From Bacteroidota bacterium (GTDB lineage: Bacteria; Bacteroidota; Bacteroidia; Cytophagales; Cyclobacteriaceae), in contig JACZXH010000003.1 in NCBI GenBank assembly GCA_022571715.1, positions 1 through 64,000 on the forward strand: a stretch of 64,000 nt of DNA, in the 5' to 3' direction. The notes under the pieces are model-generated. The model searched no databases, was not told the origin of the DNA, and saw only the letters and a program-made list of their open reading frames with translations. Both the position numbers and the translations under genes were made by a program. This document shows positions 54,551 to 62,499 of this stretch, piece by piece (positions within the stretch are counted from its first letter, which is position 1; each line of letters opens with the position of its first letter).

Positions 54551-57532
54551 TTAAAATCCGAGAGATAAACCAATTGTATATATCTTCGAAGTGAAATATG
54601 TATTTCTTCTTTCAACACCCGGTGCCAATGAATCATCAGGGTCACCAAAGTTTTCTCCAGTATCAACATATCTTACTTCGGGATCGATCCCAGTGTAATT
54701 TGTTATTGTAAATAAATTCTGGCCTGCAAAATATAGTCTAATATTACTAAACGACTGACTGTTGGACATGTCGAAGTTGTAGCCTATAGATGCGTTATCC
54801 AACTTTAAGAAGCTGGCATTCTCGACATGAGAACTGTTCACAACCGCCTTGGTGATGGCCGGATCAAAAGCATCCGTATTGACTATGTTCCAGCTACCAA
54901 CAGTAGTTGACTCCAGGTTTTCATAGAATCCTCTGTAACTGTTAAGTAAGTCATGCCCGAAAGCACCTCTGAAGAACAGGTTCAGATCCCAACCTCCACC
55001 AAAAGAGAAGGAGTTATACCATCCTATGGTTAAATCAGGCAAACCGTTACCGATTACAGTTCTGTCATCATCGCAATTACAGAATGTACCATCACCGTCG
55101 AGGTCTTCAAACTGAGGAGTTCCATCAGCGTTTACACCAATCTTAATAGGGCCCCAAAGATCACCAAGAGGCTCACCTTCTTTTACTCTTACAGTTTCAG
55201 TATCGTTCTGTCCCGGAGACCCGAAGTTGGCCCTGTATAGCACTCCACCTTCTCCGAAGGAAAGATCACCCGAAGTCAAACTTTCAATAGTTGTGTTAAA
55301 AGTCGAAAAGTTCAGTCCGGTCGTGTACGTCATATTTGGATTGTTGATTGCACTCCATTCAACCGCAAATTCAAAACCACTGCTTTTCAACTCCCCGATA
55401 TTAACATCTGTAGTCCTGAATAAATTTGGAGGAATAGGTACGTTTACCGGAAGGATCATGTCTGTAATTGTCCGAACATAGTAGTCAAGAGTACCACTAA
55501 GTCTACCATCCATCATTACAAAGTCCAATCCGACATCCACTTCATCCTTTGTTTCCCATGCCAGATCCGGATTAGCATTACTTACAGGCCCGTAACTGGG
55601 AACGTATGCGCCATCAAAAAAGAAATTACCCGAAGGTCCAAATCTTTGAAGTGAAATATAAGATGACCCCGGAATTGCTCCTGTTCGACCATAACTCACT
55701 CTCAATTTTAAATCATCAAATCCACCAATGCTGGCCAGATTAGTTATGTTAACACCCCCACTAACTGCCGGGAAAAGCCCCCATTTATTATTCTCACCAA
55801 ATCGGGAGGATCCTTCCTGACGAGCACTTGCTGACAAGAACCACACATTGTTAAAGTTCAAGTTAACTCTTCCGAAATAGGCTATTAACCGGTGAGAATT
55901 TGCAAAACTAAATACACTACCAAGACCATTATCAAAATCTTGAGCAGCAGACATGTTGTGATAAGTGAATGCATCAGTCAGGAATTGGCCTCCAGCCATT
56001 CCAAATCCCTCGGCAAAGAAATCCTGGAAAGAATATCCTACTAATACGGCAATAGTTGTGTTACCGGTACTCCCATCCCAATTCAAGGTGGATTCAAATA
56101 GTTCATTCGTACGTTGCACAGTTGATACCTCTGCATTTCCGCTGTTAGCGCTACCACTTCCAAATTTGCCCGTTGAGGGGAAAAACTGGCCTCTCAATTC
56201 ATTTTCATGTTGTTGTGAATAAGAAAGTCCGAATCTCAAACCATCAATAAGATCTATGAAGTCGTATTCAAATCGTAATTGTCCAACAGTTCTGATATCA
56301 GTTCCTTCATTTATACTTTGCTCGGCAATAGATAGCGGATTCCAATAATCAAAAACATCTCTTTCCGCATATCCACCAATATCAGTCAGACCAGTAGTTC
56401 CGTCGAAAAAAACGGGCAATGTGGGATTAGATAATATCGCATATCTAAAGACATCTTTGAATCCAAACTGGGCATCTTTCGTAGTTGTGACCAAATTTAA
56501 TATGAATGTAGCTTTATCATTTAACCCTTTCTGAGACAGATTCAGTCGTCCGTTAATCTGAGTGAAACCGGAATTAATGGCCATACCCCGAACATCCCGG
56601 TAATTCACAGAGGCTCGGAAAGTGGTACTACTTGTTCCGCCGGACATGGAAATATTATGAATTTGCGAAATTCCCGTCTGAGTTACCTCATCAAGCCAGT
56701 CGGTTTCAGACCCCAGGTCAACGGCCCCAGGCTGCGATTTGTACTCAGCAGCGGTCATAAAGCTCATGGTACGATCCACATTATCGAAGGATACCGAGCC
56801 ATTGTAATCCACTATTGTCCTCCCTGCTTTACCTGTTTTGGTTGTAATCAGGATCACCCCGCTGGAACCCCGGGTTCCGTAAATCGCGGCTGCAGAACCA
56901 TCCTTCAAGATATCCATAGATGCGATGTCGGCAGGATCCACTGAGCTAAGCGAAGCGCCAATTATACCATCAATCACTATGAGTGGTTCCTGATTGGCAC
57001 CAAAAGTAGAAACTCCCCGAAGACGAATGATGTAATCATCATTGGGGTCTCCACCGGGTTTGGTAATGGTTAATCCAGCCACCTTACCTTGTATAAGCTG
57101 TGCAGGATTATTGACCATACCCCTGTTAAAATCTTCTTCCTTGATACTTGCAATGGCACTGGTTATCTCTTTCTTCTCTTGTGTACCATATCCCGTAACA
57201 ACAATCTCAGAGAGAGTTGTGATGTCAACTGCCAGGACTATATCAATAACCGATTGCGACCCAATAGTCACTTCCTGAGTTACATATCCAATGAAAGAAA
57301 ACACCAGAACAGCATTATCTGGTGCTGTTACTGTGAACTTACCTTCAAAATCGGTTACGGTACCTGACGTTGTTCCCTTTATTAAAATGTTCACACCCGG
57401 CAAACCCTCGCCATCATCAGCGGAAGTTATCCGTCCTGAAACCGTTTTTTCCTGTGCAACAGCCTGAAGCGACCAAGCCATAGCAAGCGGAATTAACAGA
57501 ATCCGAATCAATTTTCTGTAGTAGTTTTTCAT
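54551..57532 (-). CDS. SusC/RagA-family TonB-dependent outer-membrane transporter
   Basis: This 993-residue protein is the outer-membrane channel of a SusCD import pair. The order is a signal peptide (to about residue 27, ending QAVAQ), a carboxypeptidase-D-like regulatory domain (VSGRITSADDGEGLPGVNIL), the SusC signature LSEIVVTGYGTQEKKEITSA, a plug domain (RLRGVSTFGANQEPLIVIDG) and a large beta-barrel ending with an aromatic-rich strand (FTSKIYTIGLSLGF). A near-consensus promoter and a palindrome lie directly upstream. It is the first gene of the accessory run reaching to 42.3 kb. No sigma/anti-sigma pair is adjacent. Confidence 0.97.
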   Translation of the reverse strand: MKNYYRKLIRILLIPLAMAWSLQAVAQEKTVSGRITSADDGEGLPGVNILIKGTTSGTVTDFEGKFTVTAPDNAVLVFSFIGYVTQEVTIGSQSVIDIVLAVDITTLSEIVVTGYGTQEKKEITSAIASIKEEDFNRGMVNNPAQLIQGKVAGLTITKPGGDPNDDYIIRLRGVSTFGANQEPLIVIDGIIGASLSSVDPADIASMDILKDGSAAAIYGTRGSSGVILITTKTGKAGRTIVDYNGSVSFDNVDRTMSFMTAAEYKSQPGAVDLGSETDWLDEVTQTGISQIHNISMSGGTSSTTFRASVNYRDVRGMAINSGFTQINGRLNLSQKGLNDKATFILNLVTTTKDAQFGFKDVFRYAILSNPTLPVFFDGTTGLTDIGGYAERDVFDYWNPLSIAEQSINEGTDIRTVGQLRFEYDFIDLIDGLRFGLSYSQQHENELRGQFFPSTGKFGSGSANSGNAEVSTVQRTNELFESTLNWDGSTGNTTIAVLVGYSFQDFFAEGFGMAGGQFLTDAFTYHNMSAAQDFDNGLGSVFSFANSHRLIAYFGRVNLNFNNVWFLSASARQEGSSRFGENNKWGLFPAVSGGVNITNLASIGGFDDLKLRVSYGRTGAIPGSSYISLQRFGPSGNFFFDGAYVPSYGPVSNANPDLAWETKDEVDVGLDFVMMDGRLSGTLDYYVRTITDMILPVNVPIPPNLFRTTDVNIGELKSSGFEFAVEWSAINNPNMTYTTGLNFSTFNTTIESLTSGDLSFGEGGVLYRANFGSPGQNDTETVRVKEGEPLGDLWGPIKIGVNADGTPQFEDLDGDGTFCNCDDDRTVIGNGLPDLTIGWYNSFSFGGGWDLNLFFRGAFGHDLLNSYRGFYENLESTTVGSWNIVNTDAFDPAITKAVVNSSHVENASFLKLDNASIGYNFDMSNSQSFSNIRLYFAGQNLFTITNYTGIDPEVRYVDTGENFGDPDDSLAPGVERRNTYFTSKIYTIGLSLGF

Positions 57533-57546
57533 AAAAGTACTTTTAT
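57531..57546. repeat. 16-bp palindrome overlapping the susC start
   Basis: ATAAAAGTACTTTTAT is a perfect palindrome whose edge covers part of the susC start codon. In RNA it could fold over the ribosome-binding region; in DNA it could be a repressor site. Nothing else distinguishes the two. Confidence 0.5.
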
Positions 57547-57585
57547 AGTTGGTAATGATTAATGATAATTGATTTTAATTAATTC

Positions 57586-57614
57586 TAAATGTACAATTTA
57601 ATTTCATATAACAA
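57586..57614 (-). promoter_or_regulatory. Possible promoter for susC (TTG-N18-TACATTTA)
   Basis: On the reverse strand TTG (57614-57612), 18 bases, then TACATTTA (57593-57586) deviates from TAnnTTTG only in its last base. It would give a leader of about 45 bases containing the palindrome at the susC start. Confidence 0.4.
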
Positions 57615-58343
57615 TATAATTATTTTATGATTATTCAGATAAATTTATCTATACCTAATCACTTATTCCGTCCGGTCTGATTATTAATCTATCTAATATT
57701 TTAGGTGTTTAATTAACTTTTAGGTATTTAATTAGCTTGTAATAAAAAACCTAGGCTATCTTTCTGGCTGAAGGAACCAATTGGTTAGGGTTTAATTTGG
57801 GGATTAATATTTGAATCACTGTATTTCTGTTGCCTGTTGTGAAACGTCATTCCAACAGAAAAACCGTACATACTTTTCGCTTATGGCAGGGGCATCGGGC
57901 TTATTTTATATCTCAATATATATCATAAAAATATATCGTAAAAATCCAAACCTTCTTATAATCTCCATGCCAGATATTGGAATTGCCCGGGCTTGTATTA
58001 TTTCCATGCCTTACTCATTTCCTACAAATGCACTTGCATCAAATAATTATGAGTATTTATATGAGCATCCTTACTTAATTTTTTTGTTGTAATGCCGCAG
58101 ATTACCGATGCAGGCATATTTTGGTCACTTGTGGGAAGTGTTTTGGTGGAAAAGCAATATTTGCTCTTGTTTTAGGTTAAGTTTCTATGTTTATTGCACC
58201 ATTACTTGTACGCTTTGTGAATGACACCGATGCAAAATAATCATAATGATTTATGCATTTCCTGATCGGAATTTTAATACTTAATTTTAAAGGATGTAAA
58301 AATTGATTAAACTTGGGAAACCAAAATTTAAGCTAGTGTTATT
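57615..58343. other. AT-rich intergenic region without a supported gene
   Basis: The 730 bases between the susC promoter and the next gene hold no reading frame I can support. A 93-codon frame at 57811-58092 has no signal peptide, domain motif or good start and its residues look random. TAATTTTA near 58282-58289 is a weak -7-like box for the downstream lipoprotein gene. Regulatory binding sites for the divergent susC gene may lie here, but none is recognisable. Confidence 0.5.
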
Positions 58344-59237
58344 ATGAAAAAGTATGTCATACAATTATTGATGTTTGCCCTGATTACAGGGATTGTAGCC
58401 TGTAATTCTAAAAAACAGGAAGAAGGAGCTGAATCTGATGAATTTGATGCTGCCCAGGAGCAATCTGCAAATGTTGCAAGTAGCGTAGAAAGTGTAATAT
58501 ATAATATTCCGCCTCCGGCTGAAATTCCATGGCTTCTTGAAACTACAGGTGCTGAATTCAATGAGAGTTTAATAAATCCACATACTGAAGTGGATAAGTA
58601 TATGACCACTTTCGATGTCGCAGCAATGAATCTGGGTGTGTATGCCGCAGACCTCGGGTATCTCAGCTCATATGAAAAAACCCAGGGAGCTTTAAACTAT
58701 CTAAACGCAATGAAGAAACTGGCTGATTTCATAGGGGCAACGACTGCATATGACGTTACCATGCTCCAAAGGTTTGAACAAAATCTCGGCTCAAGAGATT
58801 CACTTGAGCATATCATTAATCAAGGTATTGAAGCCGCCGACCAGTTATTGAAAGATGATGACCGGTTACAGCTTGCAGCACTATTAACCATTGGTAGTTT
58901 TATTGAAGGACTTTACATATCAACACAACTTATCGAACGTTATCCGGAAACCTTGCTCTCAGAAGAAGCCCGTTTTACCATACTGACACCATTGATTCGT
59001 GTAGTATTTGATCAGCGCAATTCTCTGAATGACCTGCAGAAGTTAGCTAACACAGTTACACAAGAAGGAAAAATAGCTGAAGTAACCAACGAACTTGAGG
59101 AACTAAAGGACATCTATGCCAGCCTGAATATTGAAGAAAAACTTGCAGAGAATAGGGGCAACGAATTATTGAATGATGAAACACTCAACAAAATCGGCGA
59201 AAAAGTGGCCCAAATAAGAAATGGCATTGTAGAATAA
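58344..59237 (+). CDS. Hypothetical lipoprotein, helical
   Basis: A 297-residue lipoprotein (leader MKKYVIQLLMFALITGIVAC, Cys20), followed by an acidic linker rich in Glu, Ser and Asp. The rest is predicted mostly helical, with segments such as AMNLGVYAADLGYLSSYEKT and LAALLTIGSFIEGLYISTQL. I recall comparable uncharacterised lipoproteins in Bacteroidota, without function. The final region is coiled-coil-like (EVTNELEELKDIYASLNIEE). An intrinsic terminator follows 27 bases after the stop, so it is mostly transcribed apart from the ABC gene downstream. Confidence 0.75.
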   Translation: MKKYVIQLLMFALITGIVACNSKKQEEGAESDEFDAAQEQSANVASSVESVIYNIPPPAEIPWLLETTGAEFNESLINPHTEVDKYMTTFDVAAMNLGVYAADLGYLSSYEKTQGALNYLNAMKKLADFIGATTAYDVTMLQRFEQNLGSRDSLEHIINQGIEAADQLLKDDDRLQLAALLTIGSFIEGLYISTQLIERYPETLLSEEARFTILTPLIRVVFDQRNSLNDLQKLANTVTQEGKIAEVTNELEELKDIYASLNIEEKLAENRGNELLNDETLNKIGEKVAQIRNGIVE

Positions 59238-59263
59238 GCATTATCATGTAATTCCTTTAAATT

Positions 59264-59296
59264 GGGGTTGGAAATGTATTTTCCAATCCCTTTTTT
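59264..59296 (+). terminator. Intrinsic terminator
   Basis: GGGGTTGGAAA (59264-59274) pairs with TTTCCAATCCC (59280-59290) over 11 positions with one G-T wobble around a five-base loop. Six Ts follow. It stands between the lipoprotein gene and the ABC transporter gene. Confidence 0.85.
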
Positions 59297-59317
59297 ATAG
59301 CTGATTAAAATTAATCC

Positions 59318-62300
59318 ATGAGTGAATCATTACTAAAAGCCATACTTGATCTTTTTATCCTGATTATCAAAGAAGATAACATTAGCGAATCCGAACGGGA
59401 TAAAGTGATGGAATTCCTGAATCAGCACCTAAGTCAAAAAAATGTTCAGATGTATCTGGAGTATTTTGATAAAATGGGCGTTGAAGTCATTGCCAGAGAT
59501 GCAACTGATACAAAAGAATTGCAGGAACTGCTGCTGCTATGTAAAAAGATCAATGTCGAACTCACGAAAAAGCAAAAAACAGTATTACTGAAGGAGTTGA
59601 TTGAACTGATACTCGCCGACAATATTATTACACAAAAAGAAGATGACCTGGTAAGAGCTATTGCTAAAGCGATTCATATCGACGAATCCGAAATCAATGA
59701 ATTGAAGATATTCATAGCAGGCAGAAGCCCCGGCGACATGAAAGGTGAGAAATTCATTGTCCTTATTGACAATTCAGATATATTGTCCAGCGATGTAAAT
59801 TTTCAGATCCGTGAAGGGCTCGATGGATGTATTTGTTTTATTCATGTTGAAAGTAGCGACAGTTACTTCCTGAAATACTTCGGAAGTGCAGAACTCCTGC
59901 TTAACAACATTATTCTTATACCCGGTCAAATCAAAGTTTTTCCAGCCGGGTCGGCTATACGTGGTCAGAGAATGGAGCCGGTTTATTACAGCGACATTGT
60001 ATCAGTCTTTCTGAAAAATCCAACTGAAAACCCTATCTCATTTGAAGCATCCAACATCTATTTTAAATTTCCTAATGGAAATCTCGGGCTCAGAGACATT
60101 AATATTTCAGAGAAATCAGGCAGGCTTGTTGGCCTTATGGGGGCCAGCGGGGCAGGCAAGTCCACATTATTGAATGTACTTAATGGCGTTGAGATACCAA
60201 CAGAAGGGATCGTCCGGATTAATGGTATTGATATTCACCGTGAAAAAGAAAAAACGAAAGGTATTATTGGTTTTGTACCCCAGGATGACTTGTTGATTGA
60301 AGATCTGACGGTTTATCAAAACTTATATTACGCAGGCAAACTTTGCTTCAAAGACTTATCAGAAGATGAGCTGGATAAGCTTGTAAATAAAACACTCCTG
60401 AATCTTGGTTTAACGGAAACGAAATACCTGAAAGTAGGATCACCGCTTGAAAAAACAATCAGCGGGGGACAGAGAAAGCGATTGAATATCGGGCTCGAAT
60501 TACTTCGTGAACCGGGTGTCCTGTTTGTCGATGAGCCCACTTCGGGCTTATCCTCCCGCGATTCGGAAAATATAATGGATCTCCTAAAAGAGCTCTCATT
60601 TAAAGGAAAACTCATCTTTGTGGTTATTCATCAGCCTTCATCCGACATTTTCAAATTGTTTGACAGGCTCATAATTCTTGATGTTGGCGGGTATCAGATT
60701 TTTTATGGCAACCCCGTGGAATCGGTCGTATATTTCAAAGAACTGATCAATCTAATCAATAAAGATGAAAGCCAGTGTGAACTTTGTGGAAATGTAAACC
60801 CGGAGCAGATTTTTAATATCATCGAAACCCGGGTGGTTGACGAATACGGCAGAATTACCAAGGATCGTAAAATTCCACCCGAACAATGGAACCGGAAATT
60901 TGTAGAACGCCAACAGCTAGAGAAAATTGAAGTTGTAGATAGAAAACCTCCCTCTTCTTTAAACATTCCAGGAAAATTCATCCAGTTTCTTGTGTTTCTG
61001 AAAAGAGATTTTCTCTCAAAAGTGAGCAACCGTCAGTATATGATTATCAACTTTGCTGAAGCGCCACTGCTGGCATTTCTGCTTGCCTTCATTGTCCGCT
61101 ATTATTCGGGTGATATGGCGATCTCTGCAGGGTATATGTTTTCAAAAAATGAAAATATTCCTTCCTATATTTTTATGAGTATTATCGTAGCACTGTTTAT
61201 GGGTTTGACCGTAAGTGCAGAAGAAATATTCAAAGACCGGAAAATTCTAAAACGAGAACAATTCCTGAACCTGAGCAAAGGAAGCTACCTGATGTCGAAA
61301 GTTGTACTTTTATTAATCCTGTCAGCCATTCAGACCATACTCTTTGTGCTGGTCGGAAACAGTATTTTAGAAATTAAAGGTATGTTTCTTCCCTATTGGG
61401 CTATTCTTTTTTCCTGCTCCTTTTTTGCAAATATGTTAGGGTTAAATATCTCCTCCGCATTCAATTCTGCCGTTACGATTTATATTCTCATTCCAATTCT
61501 GCTCATTCCACAGCTTTTACTTTCGGGTGTTGTTGTTAAATTTGACAAGCTTAACCCCAGGCTAAGCAATGAAGCCGTTGTACCACTAGTAGGCGATCTT
61601 ATGGTGTCGAGATGGGCAATGGAAGCTACCATGGTTGCACAGTTTAAAGACAATAAATTCGAAAAAATACTTTTTGATACAGATAAAAAAATTACCGACG
61701 CCAGATATAAAAAACTCTATTACCTGCCAAAACTCTACTCCAAGCTGGATTACTGCTTTAACCATTTGGGCAACTCCGATACCAGTGATAATAGCAATAT
61801 GGCTTATAACCTGGGGGTTCTTCGAAATGAAATAAAAAAAGAACTCAAGATCATAGGTAATAATAAATTCCCTGATGTCGATACGTTATATCCCAAAACA
61901 TTCAATGCGGATGTTTTTGAAACCACTCAAAAATTTCTGGATGCGTTGAAGACGTATTATACATCTAAATACAACAAGGCAGTTGCAGAAAAGGATGCGA
62001 TCCTGAGAAAAATATCCGGAGATCCGGAGATGAAAAGACAGTTTAAAATTCTCAGAGAGACCTATAGTAATGAAAGTGTATCAAATATTGTAAAAAACAT
62101 TGCCGAGCAATACCGTATTGTTGAACGAGACGGACGTCTGATACGCAAACTAAGTCCAGTGTATATGACGCCGGTCGATCCGGCCAACATGTTTGATTTC
62201 AGAACACAATTTTATGTTGCTGAAAAGTATTTTGCAGGAAAATTTATCCCTACTCCTGTATTTAATATTGTATTTATCTGGCTAATGAGCATCATTTTGT

Positions 62301-62356
62301 ATGCGACACTTTATTTCGACATACTTCGCAAAATCGTTAACTGGAAGCGTACCTGA
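59318..62356 (+). CDS. ABC transporter, TerB-like/ATPase/ABC2-permease fusion
   Basis: A 1,012-residue fusion. Residues 1-115 are helical and TerB-like (two repeats, the first LLKAILDLFILIIKEDNISE, each with acidic EDNIS/ADNIIT motifs). Residues about 145-240 are beta-rich. The ABCG-type ATPase at about 245-480 has Walker A GASGAGKST, Q-loop PQDDLLIED, signature SGGQRKR and Walker B VLFVDEPTSGL. An ABC2-type membrane domain begins near 570, and a soluble loop of nearly 200 residues precedes the last membrane helix. The layout of one ATPase and one permease per chain suggests a dimeric half-transporter exporter. The substrate is unknown. Confidence 0.88.
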   Translation: MSESLLKAILDLFILIIKEDNISESERDKVMEFLNQHLSQKNVQMYLEYFDKMGVEVIARDATDTKELQELLLLCKKINVELTKKQKTVLLKELIELILADNIITQKEDDLVRAIAKAIHIDESEINELKIFIAGRSPGDMKGEKFIVLIDNSDILSSDVNFQIREGLDGCICFIHVESSDSYFLKYFGSAELLLNNIILIPGQIKVFPAGSAIRGQRMEPVYYSDIVSVFLKNPTENPISFEASNIYFKFPNGNLGLRDINISEKSGRLVGLMGASGAGKSTLLNVLNGVEIPTEGIVRINGIDIHREKEKTKGIIGFVPQDDLLIEDLTVYQNLYYAGKLCFKDLSEDELDKLVNKTLLNLGLTETKYLKVGSPLEKTISGGQRKRLNIGLELLREPGVLFVDEPTSGLSSRDSENIMDLLKELSFKGKLIFVVIHQPSSDIFKLFDRLIILDVGGYQIFYGNPVESVVYFKELINLINKDESQCELCGNVNPEQIFNIIETRVVDEYGRITKDRKIPPEQWNRKFVERQQLEKIEVVDRKPPSSLNIPGKFIQFLVFLKRDFLSKVSNRQYMIINFAEAPLLAFLLAFIVRYYSGDMAISAGYMFSKNENIPSYIFMSIIVALFMGLTVSAEEIFKDRKILKREQFLNLSKGSYLMSKVVLLLILSAIQTILFVLVGNSILEIKGMFLPYWAILFSCSFFANMLGLNISSAFNSAVTIYILIPILLIPQLLLSGVVVKFDKLNPRLSNEAVVPLVGDLMVSRWAMEATMVAQFKDNKFEKILFDTDKKITDARYKKLYYLPKLYSKLDYCFNHLGNSDTSDNSNMAYNLGVLRNEIKKELKIIGNNKFPDVDTLYPKTFNADVFETTQKFLDALKTYYTSKYNKAVAEKDAILRKISGDPEMKRQFKILRETYSNESVSNIVKNIAEQYRIVERDGRLIRKLSPVYMTPVDPANMFDFRTQFYVAEKYFAGKFIPTPVFNIVFIWLMSIILYATLYFDILRKIVNWKRT

Positions 62357-62499
62357 TTTTATTGTAAATGTTTCGGAAATTATTATAATGAATACTGACC
62401 GGGAAAGAAATATTAATAATGAACAATAAATAATATTTACGCATTCATTAATTTACGTATTGATCATTTCCACTAAAATAACAGCAAATCCATTTTAAA

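Noticed and set aside
57811-58092. 93-codon frame in the susC upstream gap
   Set aside because: No good start, domain or leader; residues look random for AT-rich DNA.
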